DNA of 64,000 nucleotides from an uncultured Lachnospiraceae bacterium (GTDB lineage Bacteria; Bacillota; Clostridia; Lachnospirales; Lachnospiraceae): positions 26,185 through 90,184 of the forward strand of contig CAJTTO010000010.1 of NCBI GenBank assembly GCA_910579275.1. Reading direction: 5' to 3'. Positions 52,806-61,690 of the stretch are shown here, one piece after another. Positions within the stretch are counted from its first letter, which is position 1; the number at the start of each line of letters is the position of its first letter. Under the pieces are notes generated by a model that was not told the origin of the DNA, searched no databases, and saw nothing but the letters and a program-made list of their open reading frames with translations. Both the position numbers and the translations under genes were made by a program.

Positions 52806-54370
52806 ATTATCTGAAAAAAACAATTTCTCTGGAACTGGAAAAGACAAAACGGCGCGGTATCTGGCTGGTGCTCACTGTATTTTTGCTGCTTATCATCGCA
52901 TGGACAGGTTACAATATGGATGATGAACGCTTTCTGGGATTTGGTTGGATGATGGCGCTGTACAATGCCCCGCTGATAAACGCCTGTCTGATTCCTACAG
53001 GTATCGCGGTCTTTGCGAGCCGGATTGTCGATATGGAGCATAAGGGAAACACATGGAAAATGCTCGAAACGATGCAGTGCAAATTAGATATTTACCTTGG
53101 AAAGGTTCTCTATGGATTTGCCGCCGTCCTTGTTTTCTCCATAGCAGAACTGATCCTGTTTCTGATAATGGGATATGTTGTCGGTTTTCACGGAGCACCG
53201 GATTTACGGGCATATGGGCTGTTTTTTATGCAGACCTTTTCCATCACGTTTAACCTTTATTTGTTACAGATGATTGTGTCCCTTGTCTTCTCCAATCAGG
53301 CTGTCGCACTGTGCACAGGACTCTGCGGAAGTATGGCAGGACTTTTTCTGATGTACATACCGTCGTGGTCTCTCCTCCGAACCGTGATTCCGTGGGGGCA
53401 TTATGGCGCATCCATGTTTATCGGAATGGACTGGAACAAAGAGCAAGGAATCAAAGGCTTTTACTATTTGTCACAGGGCAACGGAGTGGTCTTTTTTATC
53501 ATGGGGTGGTTTATCATCCTTCTGCTTGGCGGGTGGCTTGTCTTCCGGCATATGGACACGGACGGATTTCATTTCTCTTTCAAGCAGCACAGACTGTCCA
53601 GTGAACTTACGCTGACAGACAGTGCTTCCCCAAGACGTATGTCCGTAAAAATCCCGCATCTGCCTGTTGAACTGCTGAAAATCAAACGTACCCCGATATG
53701 GATTGCCTTTCTTGTCCTTCCACTGATTTCCGCAGTAATCGGAACAATCAACTATTTAAATAACCTTGAAGTCCTGACGAGCACATGGTATTCCCTATGG
53801 ACACAGCACGCCTTATTTTTCTCCTACTTTTTCATGCCGCCGCTCGTGGGTGTCTATGCCAGCTATCTGTGGCGGCTTGAGCACAACGGCACCAATTGGA
53901 ACATGATGCTGGTCAATACCCCCGTGTGGCGGCTTGTTCTGGGAAAATTTGCAGTGTGTTCCACAATTATGCTGCTCACCTTGGGCTGGCTCTGTCTGCT
54001 TTATATACTATGCGGTCTATATGCAGGCTTCACCAAACCAATACCTGTCGAGCTGTTGGAATGGCTTGCCTGCGGTATTCTTGGCGGGACTGCCGTGTGC
54101 GCGGCACAGTGCTTTCTGTCCCTTGTAATCCGGAGCTTCTCCATCCCAATCGGCATGGCGCTCATCGGTGGATTTGTAGGGCTTGCATTCACCGCAAGGA
54201 ACCAGTATTACCTTCTCCCCTACTCTCTGATGAGCATGGGAATGCGCGCCAACAATCCTAATTTGAAAATGGATATGACACAGTTTATCTGCTTTTCCGT
54301 ATTTTTCATCCTATTGTTTTATCTGCTGATGGTATGGTATATACGCCATCACGACGTCCGGACACAGTAA
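52802..54370 (+). CDS. ABC-2 type immunity permease, tandem-duplicated
   Basis: A 522-residue membrane protein with about twelve spans in two halves of six. Each half begins with the same pattern: ISLELEKTKRRGIWLVL and IWTGYNMDD at the start, and PVELLKIKRTPIWIAFLVL near 290; each has the RxxxxEHKGNTWKM or RLEHNGTNWNMML motif. So it looks like a LanE/LanG pair fused into one chain, able to form the pore with one polypeptide. Coupled to the ATPase upstream. A family-1 repeat lies 36 bp after the stop. Confidence 0.87.
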   Translation: MNYLKKTISLELEKTKRRGIWLVLTVFLLLIIAWTGYNMDDERFLGFGWMMALYNAPLINACLIPTGIAVFASRIVDMEHKGNTWKMLETMQCKLDIYLGKVLYGFAAVLVFSIAELILFLIMGYVVGFHGAPDLRAYGLFFMQTFSITFNLYLLQMIVSLVFSNQAVALCTGLCGSMAGLFLMYIPSWSLLRTVIPWGHYGASMFIGMDWNKEQGIKGFYYLSQGNGVVFFIMGWFIILLLGGWLVFRHMDTDGFHFSFKQHRLSSELTLTDSASPRRMSVKIPHLPVELLKIKRTPIWIAFLVLPLISAVIGTINYLNNLEVLTSTWYSLWTQHALFFSYFFMPPLVGVYASYLWRLEHNGTNWNMMLVNTPVWRLVLGKFAVCSTIMLLTLGWLCLLYILCGLYAGFTKPIPVELLEWLACGILGGTAVCAAQCFLSLVIRSFSIPIGMALIGGFVGLAFTARNQYYLLPYSLMSMGMRANNPNLKMDMTQFICFSVFFILLFYLLMVWYIRHHDVRTQ

Positions 54371-54398
54371 CTTCTATTTTTCCGATTGCGCAAAGCTG

Positions 54399-54551
54399 AA
54401 CTGATAGTAACAGTTCAGCCCAGGACTTTGCACTGGCTGCAAAGTCCGTGAAATAGCGTAGTGGCAGAGATGCATCAAGACACCACGAAGTGGTTTTGCA
54501 TGGCTTGATGCTCGTAACAGGAAGCCGAAGGCTGAACTGTTACAACTGATA
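54399..54551. repeat. Family-1 palindromic repeat, copy C (full length), with 8-bp target duplication
   Basis: A 137-bp element (54407-54543) with perfect 14-bp inverted termini GTAACAGTTCAGCC, inside direct AACTGATA copies (54399-54406 and 54544-54551). The interior contains the same ATCAAGCCATGCAAA, CCACTTCGTGG and TGCAAAGTCC blocks as copies A and B, in inverted orientation to them. No coding capacity. It is the best-preserved member. Confidence 0.85.
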
Positions 54552-54641
54552 TAGCCTATGTCATTTTCGGGATTGACAATCCTTATTTTTCGTATTATGG
54601 TTTTAAACAGAAACACGTCCACAAGAAAAAGGAGAACCGTC

Positions 54642-55709
54642 ATGAAAATCGCCCTATTATTCCCCGGAATTGGTTATCAATGTGAGAAGCCATTGTTGTA
54701 TTACGCCCAAAAAATCTGCAGCCAGTACCAGTATGAGACAATCCAAGTACCCTACACCAATCTCCCCCGATCCATTCCGGAAGCATTTTCAGATGCCTGC
54801 GCACAGACCGAAAACTATCTGGACAGCATCCACTGGGACAGCTATGAGGATATTTTGTTTATCTCAAAGAGCATTGGCACTGCTGTCGCGGCATCCTTTG
54901 CAAAAAAGCACGGCGTCTCCTGCCGAAATATCTATTATACACCGCTTGCGCAGACATTCGACTTTGCGCCGCAGGCCGGAATCGCGTTTCACGGCACATG
55001 TGATTCCTGGGCTGAAACTGCTGTTATCGAGGAAAAATGCAGGGAACACCGCCTGCCGCTCTACATTATCGACAACGCCAGCCATTCTTTAGAGCTTCAG
55101 GCAGAAAAGTGCACCGTTCGGCAGAATATCGGGATATTGGAGAAGGTCATGAAAGTGTCGGAGCAGTATATTGCACATGGAATCTACTATAGGGCACTTC
55201 AGTCCGGCGAAATCTGCCGTGAACTGTTTCGCGGGTTTATCCGTCGGCAAAATGTGCAAAAATGTCTCCGAAAAGAAAACGGAGCATGGGTAATCAAGGA
55301 TGCTCCGTTTATTGATGACTGGTCAGAGAATGACTATCAGTTCCTTGTAAAATGCCTGAAAAATACCGTTGAGACAGGTGGTCTTGTGTATGGCGCCTTC
55401 TGCGGCAATGCGCTGAAAGGGTTTGCATCCGTTGAGTCCGCCCTATTCGGCAGCGCACAGGAGTATCTTGACCTTTCATGCATCCACATATCCGAGGATA
55501 TGCGCGGAAAAGGAATCGGCAGCATACTATTCGATACCGCAAAAGACTGGGCTAAGAAAAAGGGCGGAAAAAAACTGTATATCTCCTCACACTCCGCAGT
55601 CGAGACGCAGGCATTTTACAATGCAATGGGCTGTGTCGACGCTCAGGAGTACAACCAGCACCATGTTGAGCTGGAACCTTATGACCGTCAGCTGGAGTGC
55701 CTCCTGTAA
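54642..55709 (+). CDS. Fusion of alpha/beta-hydrolase-like domain and GNAT acetyltransferase
   Basis: A 355-residue protein made of two parts usually encoded separately. Residues 1-165 look like a small alpha/beta hydrolase (MKIALLFPGIGYQCEKPLLYY, then the elbow-like LFISKSIGTAVAASFAKKHG and a C-terminal His in IIDNASHSLEL). Residues 175-355 are a GNAT fold (ELFRGFIRRQNVQKCLRKENG, IDDWSENDYQFLV) with acetyl-CoA motif A ISEDMRGKGIGSILFDTAKDW. The frame is continuous. Start ATG at 54642 has AAAAGGAG upstream. Substrates unknown. Confidence 0.83.
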   Translation: MKIALLFPGIGYQCEKPLLYYAQKICSQYQYETIQVPYTNLPRSIPEAFSDACAQTENYLDSIHWDSYEDILFISKSIGTAVAASFAKKHGVSCRNIYYTPLAQTFDFAPQAGIAFHGTCDSWAETAVIEEKCREHRLPLYIIDNASHSLELQAEKCTVRQNIGILEKVMKVSEQYIAHGIYYRALQSGEICRELFRGFIRRQNVQKCLRKENGAWVIKDAPFIDDWSENDYQFLVKCLKNTVETGGLVYGAFCGNALKGFASVESALFGSAQEYLDLSCIHISEDMRGKGIGSILFDTAKDWAKKKGGKKLYISSHSAVETQAFYNAMGCVDAQEYNQHHVELEPYDRQLECLL

Positions 55710-55717
55710 ATGCGCGG

Positions 55718-56386
55718 CTAAAATTCTTTCTTTTGTATAATCCTGCATGAAATCGTGTAGGACAGAAATAACAGCACTGCGGCGCCCCCAACTGCCATCA
55801 GTATCCATAGCCCCATACCAAGTCTGCCAATGGTACTGACGCTCTCCATTCCATCTGCTACGCTCATAGCATTCAGGGTACCAATCAGGCTCAGGCAGGT
55901 TGTCATCCCCGCTATCATTATAACGGAAATCAGTCTGCTCTTTGCCTGACCAAACTTAATCTGCAGCGGAATCTCTAGTGCAAGGATTAGGAACGCCATG
56001 GGAATCCCCGAAGATACAGATACCAAATACTGCACAAAATGCATTTCTGTATCCTGTACAGCCAAGGCGATCCATGAACAAATACTCACCAAAGCAAACG
56101 GGACTGTCACCAGCAAAATGCCGAACAGATATTTTTCCGCGACATAGTCCTTTCTTGATATTGGAAGTGTAAACAAAAATGCAAACCCATTCTCAAACTC
56201 GTCAAAACCAAATGTAGTCATCAGCAGGAACGCACTCAATACTGCTGTATATCCTACAAAAAATGTCTGATTGAACTTCCCCGTCAGAAACATTCCCACT
56301 ATAATCATTGTCACCAAAAAGAACCGCATCTGTGACTTGATTATTTTTATGTCCTTCAACAATAAACCTTTTACTGATTTACGCAT
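55718..56386 (-). CDS. ABC-2 transporter permease
   Basis: A 222-residue membrane protein with six predicted spans, starting VKGLLLKDIKIIKSQMRFFLV; TFGFDEFENGFAFLFTLPISRKDYVAEKY is a marker of the ABC-2 permease subfamily paired with GntR/YtrA regulators. It follows the ATPase by 41 bp and is the last gene of the cassette. The transported compound is not known; related Ytr systems respond to cell-wall antibiotics. Confidence 0.87.
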   Translation of the reverse strand: MRKSVKGLLLKDIKIIKSQMRFFLVTMIIVGMFLTGKFNQTFFVGYTAVLSAFLLMTTFGFDEFENGFAFLFTLPISRKDYVAEKYLFGILLVTVPFALVSICSWIALAVQDTEMHFVQYLVSVSSGIPMAFLILALEIPLQIKFGQAKSRLISVIMIAGMTTCLSLIGTLNAMSVADGMESVSTIGRLGMGLWILMAVGGAAVLLFLSYTISCRIIQKKEF

Positions 56387-56427
56387 ATATTTTCCCTCCT
56401 AAACAGAAATCGCCGTTCCCATGCCCC

Positions 56428-57267
56428 TTAATGTTTCGTCATCATGGTAATCACTTCGTCAATGCTGCCTCTTTCGACCACAACCGACGGATAATTGTCC
56501 TGATAAAACTGCTTGCGTTTCGTCAGACAGCTGTAGCCGAAGCTTTCCTTTTTTGTCTCCAGCAAGTACGACTTGTCAAGATTTCGAAACTGTTCTTCCG
56601 TTACTTTAAGTACCCCATACGCGCTTAACAGTACATCCGTGTCCTCATGAAGCACAATTTTTCCATCGTCAATCAGATATACGTCGTCACAGATTCCCTC
56701 CAAGTCACTCGAAATGTGGGAGCTGATGACAATGCTGCGCTCCCCGTTCTCCGCGTACTCGCGCAAAAGACCCAGAAGCTCATCACGCGCCACCACGTCC
56801 AGACCCGCAGTCGGCTCATCCAGTATCAGAGCCTTTGCATTGTGTGAGAGCGCCGCCAAAATCTGCAGCTTGCGTTTCATGCCGGTAGAAAACTCCTTAA
56901 TTTTCTTTTTCAGCGGGAGTCCCATACGCTCACAGTCCGCTGTAAATTTTTCCTTTGAAAAGTCTGCGTACATCGTATCCAGTACCGGAATAAAATCCCG
57001 AATGGTAAGGTAACTGCAAAAACCCGAGTCAGAGAGCACGACACCAATCTGTTCCCTGTCCGACTGCGTAAGCTGGCTTACATTCTTGCCAAATATCTCA
57101 ATGCTTCCCCCATCTGTCCGAATCAGACCCAAAGCCGCCTTAAATGCAGTACTCTTTCCGGCGCCGTTTCTTCCGATTAATCCCGTGATTCGTCCCACCG
57201 GCACATGTATGGAACATTCCATACGGAAATTGTCATATTGTTTGATTACGTTGTTCAATCGAATCAT
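56428..57267 (-). CDS. ABC transporter ATPase (YtrB-like)
   Basis: A 279-residue ATPase: Walker A GLIGRNGAGKSTAFKAALGL, signature FSTGMKRKLQILAAL, Walker B ALILDEPTAGLDVVA, H-loop ISSHISSDLEG. The ~60-residue tail (VTEEQFRNLDKSY and KRKQFYQDNYPSVVVERGSIDEVI) is typical of this branch. Start at 57267 has AAAGGAAG upstream. A fragment of a family-2 repeat lies in the 50-bp gap after the GntR gene. Confidence 0.92.
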   Translation of the reverse strand: MIRLNNVIKQYDNFRMECSIHVPVGRITGLIGRNGAGKSTAFKAALGLIRTDGGSIEIFGKNVSQLTQSDREQIGVVLSDSGFCSYLTIRDFIPVLDTMYADFSKEKFTADCERMGLPLKKKIKEFSTGMKRKLQILAALSHNAKALILDEPTAGLDVVARDELLGLLREYAENGERSIVISSHISSDLEGICDDVYLIDDGKIVLHEDTDVLLSAYGVLKVTEEQFRNLDKSYLLETKKESFGYSCLTKRKQFYQDNYPSVVVERGSIDEVITMMTKH

Positions 57268-57283
57268 ATTTCGCACTTCCTTT

Positions 57284-57322
57284 CCCAGAGCGTGTTAAAA
57301 TACCTTTCTTTCAGATGTGCTT
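57284..57322. repeat. Family-2 repeat fragment D3
   Basis: AGAGCGTGTTAAAATACC, then TTTCAGATGTGC resembles the first 36 bp of the copy at 8662 (AGAGCGTGTTTGAAAAATG, CAGATGTGC). The rest of the element is missing. It lies between the GntR and ATPase genes; similarity is imperfect, so it may be an old remnant. Confidence 0.45.
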
Positions 57323-57695
57323 ACAAATCCTCAAGCACAATCTCAAAAAGCTCCTTAATCTCGTTTTCCTCCATGCCGCAGCTGCGCGCCTTGCGAATCG
57401 CCTGCTCGAACTCCGACTCCACTTCTTTTTTCTTTTCCTCAAGCATACGTGCCTGATTGGCGCTTGCAACAAAGCTGCCCTTGCCGTGCACTGTGACGAC
57501 AAAGCCCTCCGCATCAAGCTGGTCATATGCCTTTTTGACGGTCAGCGCACTGACCTTTATCTCCTTTGCCAGCGTCCTGACTGACGGAAGCATGGTTTCC
57601 TCAATCAATTCGCCATGCATGATTTTGTCCTTTACCTGATTGACAATCTGCTCGTAGACAGGCTGCATGGAAGAGTGGTTAATAATTAAATTCAT
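57321..57695 (-). CDS. GntR-family regulator (YtrA subfamily)
   Basis: A 124-residue repressor: winged helix QPVYEQIVNQVKDKIMHGELIEETMLPSVRTLAKEIKVSALTVKKAYDQL (core LPSVRTLAKEIKVSALTVKK), wing FVVTVHGKGSFVA, and a short C-terminal dimerisation helix region. The length is that of YtrA-type regulators, which repress their own ABC operon. A palindromic operator overlaps the promoter at 57829-57875. Confidence 0.92.
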   Translation of the reverse strand: MNLIINHSSMQPVYEQIVNQVKDKIMHGELIEETMLPSVRTLAKEIKVSALTVKKAYDQLDAEGFVVTVHGKGSFVASANQARMLEEKKKEVESEFEQAIRKARSCGMEENEIKELFEIVLEDL

Positions 57696-57828
57696 ATTTT
57701 TATCAACATCCTTTGATTATGAAGTGTTCCACATTATGCAATTGATATCACATCCGCGAACCCCTCATCTATTTGTTCATGAACGTATCGTGTGCTGCAA
57801 AACAAGTAAGCAATGATTTCGCCGATAT

Positions 57829-57875
57829 AAACAGTATATAACAGTGTTTATCTGTTGTCAACTGTTTTATACTGT
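57829..57875 (-). promoter_or_regulatory. Promoter and operator of the GntR/ABC operon
   Basis: On the minus strand TTGACA (57861-57856), 17 bp, TATACT (57838-57833), both near consensus. AAACAGTATA upstream of the -35 and its complement TATACTGTTT at the -10 form a spaced palindrome, suited to two GntR dimers. Leader of about 140 nt. The rest of 57696-57828 has no gene. Confidence 0.72.
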
Positions 57876-57890
57876 TTATTTTAATTAAAA

Positions 57891-57937
57891 ATTCCCAAAA
57901 CAAGAGTGCGATTACCACTCCCTGTTTTGGGAATTTT
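57891..57937. terminator. Terminator after the aminotransferase gene
   Basis: ATTCCCAAAACA pairs with TGTTTTGGGAAT (57891-57902 with 57923-57934), with a further AGAGTG/CACTC pair inside. T-rich sequence follows on the minus strand. It insulates the aminotransferase from the GntR operon. Confidence 0.82.
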
Positions 57938-57946
57938 CTGAAATCT

Positions 57947-59236
57947 TTATTTGTTCTCGAGATATTTCTCCACCGATGCCAGTTTCACGCACAGCACAAA
58001 TACTTCGCATGCCTGTCTGAGCTCCTCCGGTGTCGGAAGTGTCGGTGCGATACGGATGCTTGTATCAGCCGGATCCTTCTTGTACGGGTATGTTGAACCT
58101 GCCGGCGTCATTACCACGCCTGCCTCTTTGCACAGGCTTATCACGCGCTTCGCGCAGCCCTCTATAGTATCAAACGCAATGAAATACCCGCCGAGCGGCT
58201 TTATCCAGCTTCCGATTTCAAGTCCGCCAAGCTCTTTCTCAAGGCAGTTCAAAACAGCTTCAAACTTCGGCTTTAAAATCTGGGCATGCTTATCCATATG
58301 TGCTTTCATGCCCTCTGCATTCTTGAAAAACAAAACATGGCGCATCTGATTAATCTTGTCGAATCCGATTGTCTGCAGGGTCAGTGTCTTTTTCACCTCG
58401 GCAACATTTGCAGGCGATGTAACAAGCGCCGCCACGCCGGATCCCGGGAATGTAACCTTTGAGGTAGAGCACAGTTCATAATAAATATCCGGATTTCCGG
58501 CTTTCTCGCACTCCTCCACGATATTGAGCATTTCTACTTTCTTATCCGTGTACACATGATGAATGGTATACGCATTGTCCCAGAAAATCCTAAAATCAGG
58601 TGCCGCAGGCTTCAGGTTTGCAAACCTCCTGACCACCTCGTCCGAATATACAACTCCCGCCGGATTCGTATATTTCGGAACATTCCAGATTCCCTTGACT
58701 GCCGAATCATGATTCACATACTGCTCCACCATGTCCATATCCGGTCCGTTTTCATCCATGGGAATATTAATCATCTCAATGCCAAAGCTTTCCGTGATGG
58801 CAAAATGTCTGTCATATCCGGGTACAGGGCACAAAAACTTTATTTTCTCCTGTCTGCACCATGGCGTATTGCCTCCGATTCCATGAATCATAGCCCTTGA
58901 AATCAAGTCATACATAATGTTCAAGCTCGAATTTCCAAATACCATCACATGGTCAGTCGGACACTCCATCAAATCCGCAAAAAGCGCCTTCGCTTCCGGA
59001 ATGCCATCGAGCGAGCCGTAATTTCTAAGGTCAGTTCCATCCGCACACGCAAATGACTCCGTGCTGCCTGACAGTACATCAAGCATAGGCAGTGACAGAT
59101 CAAGCTGGTCAGTCCCAGGCTTGCCGCGCGACATATCAAGCTTGATATTTGATTCCTTTAGCTTTTCATACTGTGCCTGAAGTTCAGTCTGAAGTGAGCG
59201 AAGCTCATCCTTGCTTAAATCCTTGTACGCTTTCAT
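57947..59236 (-). CDS. Aspartate aminotransferase, class I-c type
   Basis: A 429-residue PLP enzyme of the PF12897 group, which catalyses aspartate/2-oxoglutarate transamination in clostridia and some actinobacteria. Landmarks: LDMSRGKPGTDQLDLS near the start, NYGSLDGIPEAKALFADL, VFGNSSLNIMYDL, WNVPKYTNPAGVVYSD, WDNAYTIHHVY and the PLP lysine in ELCSTSKVTFPGSG (about 250). The C-terminal Arg for substrate carboxylate is in DTSIRIAPTLP. Start at 59236 has GGAGG eight bases before; ATGs just upstream are in frame. Promoter TTGACA, 18 bp, TATATT at 59381-59352. Confidence 0.93.
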   Translation of the reverse strand: MKAYKDLSKDELRSLQTELQAQYEKLKESNIKLDMSRGKPGTDQLDLSLPMLDVLSGSTESFACADGTDLRNYGSLDGIPEAKALFADLMECPTDHVMVFGNSSLNIMYDLISRAMIHGIGGNTPWCRQEKIKFLCPVPGYDRHFAITESFGIEMINIPMDENGPDMDMVEQYVNHDSAVKGIWNVPKYTNPAGVVYSDEVVRRFANLKPAAPDFRIFWDNAYTIHHVYTDKKVEMLNIVEECEKAGNPDIYYELCSTSKVTFPGSGVAALVTSPANVAEVKKTLTLQTIGFDKINQMRHVLFFKNAEGMKAHMDKHAQILKPKFEAVLNCLEKELGGLEIGSWIKPLGGYFIAFDTIEGCAKRVISLCKEAGVVMTPAGSTYPYKKDPADTSIRIAPTLPTPEELRQACEVFVLCVKLASVEKYLENK

Positions 59237-59351
59237 TTTCATAACCTCCATCATTCATATGCAATCGCCTGCTGCCCGCCTCAGCCCGATTTTCCCTATA
59301 ATCGCATATAAGATAAATACTTTCGTATATTAATTTATTTTTCCAATCATT

Positions 59352-59381
59352 AATATATAACACATATTCCCTATCTGTCAA
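59352..59381 (-). promoter_or_regulatory. Promoter of the aminotransferase gene
   Basis: On the minus strand TTGACA (59381-59376), 18 bp, TATATT (59357-59352). Leader about 110 nt. The intergenic stretch 59237-59538 holds this and the terminator at 59459-59495. Confidence 0.68.
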
Positions 59382-59458
59382 TAGGATTGTATACATGTAT
59401 ATCAGTATTTTATAACAGTCCCGCATCCATTTTCCTAATTTAGGAGCACAAAGCAAAA

Positions 59459-59495
59459 ACCCCGTCATGAACAGCGGCATTCATAACGGGGCATT
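59459..59495 (-). terminator. Terminator of the EAL-domain gene
   Basis: CCCCGT and ATGAA pair with TTCAT and ACGGGG (59459-59495) with one mismatch, followed on the minus strand by five T. It lies 44 bp after the EAL gene stop. Confidence 0.82.
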
Positions 59496-59538
59496 AAAAA
59501 TCATCATACAGACAACGATCAATCCCTTAACAGCAGTA

Positions 59539-61449
59539 TTACATATTTGTTTCAACCCTATTGTTCTCAAGAAACGCGATAAATTCATCCTCCGGCAGCG
59601 GCTTCGAAAAATAATACCCCTGTATATGGCTGATTCCTAAGTCCTTCATTGTCTGGTACTGTTCTGCGGTCTCAATTCCCTCGGAAACAATTTCGAGATT
59701 CATACCATGAATCATATGGATCGCTGCTTCCATGACATACTTTGCCTTTCCGTTTTCAAAGTAGGAGTTTGTCATAGTTCTGTCAAATTTCACAATGTCC
59801 ACAGGCATGTCCACGATATAGTTCAGATTGGACTGGCCTGTCCCAAAATCGTCAAGCGAAAATTTGACGCCGTACTTCATCAGCTCTTCCATGTTTTTCA
59901 TCAATGTCATTTTCGCATTTGTGGAAGCTGACTCTGTAATTTCCAGATTGATATTTTTGGATGCAATGCCGTATTTCTCCATAATACGGATATAGTCCTG
60001 CGCCAGATGTTCATAGCCGCATTGTATGACAGACAGATTGACTTCAATGTACTGCATCCCGTAACATTCCAGCGGATGCTTTTTTATAAATCGGCAGACC
60101 TTCTCGAACACAGCTCCGCCAAGCTTCATAATCAGCCCTGTCTCCTCTGCGACTTCAATGAACATTCCGGGCGGCACAATTTTTCCCTCACTGTCACGGA
60201 TGCGGACAAGCGCTTCCGCCGAGGTGATGCGCTGCTCCGCCGTTGAGAAAATCGGCTGGTAAAAAACCTCCACGCGGTCTTGTTCAAGCGCTTCCAGAAT
60301 AAGCCGTTCCACCTCATGCTCGCGGCGCATTTCATCCACAGTCTCATGCCCTATATTAAAGAAGACTTTCTCTGAAAATTCTTTTTCCTCACGCCTGACA
60401 TAACGGACAAGATACAGCAGGTGCTCTGCCTTACCCACGATATTGGCATGCGGCAGATACAGCCAGTGGGGCAGGACAATGCTCTCCTCATCCTCATCCC
60501 AGCTGTTCTGAAACCGCTCGCGGATTTTCCCGATTCTTTCTTCTGCCTTTTCTACATCTGTAAATGCCACAAAATACTCGTCCTCCGCATTTTTGAAGGT
60601 CACCACGTCCGGAATTTTTATCAGATATTCAATAATCTGCATCTTAATCGCTGCGCGCTTGTCCAGCCGGACATTTTTATAGGCATTATTCGTAAAAATA
60701 ATCACAAGCAGCGGAAAGTCTTTTTCCTTGGCGTAAAGCTCTTTCGCATACTGGTACAGCGCATTGCTGTTAAACAGCCCTGTTTTCCTGTCGAGATTTG
60801 TCGCCGGATTTTCCAGCTTCAGATAAAGCACCATGATTCCCATAGCCCCGGCATACCCTACAATCAGAAGGTTTGTGTACATAAACTGTATCTGCGATGC
60901 GCCTATCCACATCGCGAGCCAGATGCAGACCGCCTCCCTCCGCCTTGGATTCATCCTTGCTTTTTCCTTATACATCAAATAAAACACCCTGACAAAAAAT
61001 ATCAGCGATACGCCATACGTCACATAAACACTTGGTCCGAATGTATACAGAACCTCGGTTCCGTCCGCGGAATAATTGTAGTGCAGCGGCACGGCATACG
61101 TGCCAATCGCGCCAAGAATCATCAGCGCCCAGTACTTTTTCATCTCTTTTTTGTATACATCCACATTCGTATAGATATCCACACAGATATACGACAGCGC
61201 ACTGATTGCCACCGTAAGCAGCGTAATCAGATAAGTCTTCGCCACAAACTTTGCAAACGGTTCCGACAATTCGTACCGGTGCTGAATCACAATAATCGAG
61301 ACTACATCAAAAACCACACACACAAACGTCGCCCAGAACACGCCCCAAAAAGCCTTCTGCGTATACAGCGATATCCGTTTCTGGCGCACATAAAAATAAA
61401 AAAGTACCAGCAGTAAAACGATACCGCAGCATTGTATCTGTATATGCAT
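59539..61449 (-). CDS. Membrane c-di-GMP phosphodiesterase (degenerate GGDEF + EAL)
   Basis: A 636-residue protein. About seven membrane spans (1-215) form a sensor, followed by a GGDEF-like domain (about 225-350) whose signature reads NAEDEYF, so it should not make c-di-GMP. The EAL domain (about 380-636) keeps its catalytic residues: SAEALVRIR, NLSV, LEITESAS, LDDFGTGQSNLNY, VKFDR, VSEGIETAEQ, IQGYYFSKP. It should hydrolyse c-di-GMP and favour motility, fitting a flagellated organism. ATG at 61449 has AAGGAG nine bases upstream. Confidence 0.9.
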   Translation of the reverse strand: MHIQIQCCGIVLLLVLFYFYVRQKRISLYTQKAFWGVFWATFVCVVFDVVSIIVIQHRYELSEPFAKFVAKTYLITLLTVAISALSYICVDIYTNVDVYKKEMKKYWALMILGAIGTYAVPLHYNYSADGTEVLYTFGPSVYVTYGVSLIFFVRVFYLMYKEKARMNPRRREAVCIWLAMWIGASQIQFMYTNLLIVGYAGAMGIMVLYLKLENPATNLDRKTGLFNSNALYQYAKELYAKEKDFPLLVIIFTNNAYKNVRLDKRAAIKMQIIEYLIKIPDVVTFKNAEDEYFVAFTDVEKAEERIGKIRERFQNSWDEDEESIVLPHWLYLPHANIVGKAEHLLYLVRYVRREEKEFSEKVFFNIGHETVDEMRREHEVERLILEALEQDRVEVFYQPIFSTAEQRITSAEALVRIRDSEGKIVPPGMFIEVAEETGLIMKLGGAVFEKVCRFIKKHPLECYGMQYIEVNLSVIQCGYEHLAQDYIRIMEKYGIASKNINLEITESASTNAKMTLMKNMEELMKYGVKFSLDDFGTGQSNLNYIVDMPVDIVKFDRTMTNSYFENGKAKYVMEAAIHMIHGMNLEIVSEGIETAEQYQTMKDLGISHIQGYYFSKPLPEDEFIAFLENNRVETNM

Positions 61450-61690
61450 TCTATCATCTCCTTGTAAATTTTTTGCAGCTGTTTCGTACACGCAATTACA
61501 AAACGGCAGCTCTTTCCTCTCTCGTTAACACTTCCGTAATTGAAAAAGCAGAAGCGGAAATCCCCACTCCTGCTCCAATTTTTATTATATGCCACACCAC
61601 GGCCAAACGCAAGTAAAACGAGACGCGATTGTCTGATTATTTGCAACAATTCAGCCCTCAGCTTCCTGCTACAGGTATCAAACCACTACA

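Noticed and set aside
60421..61416. 331-codon plus-strand frame opposite the EAL-domain gene
   Set aside because: Shadow frame; the minus strand encodes intact EAL motifs through the same interval.
61642..61656. TGCAACAATTCA, matching the left half of the inversion site
   Set aside because: Only one arm and part of the spacer are present, the second arm is missing, and no recombinase is near; a chance match is enough.
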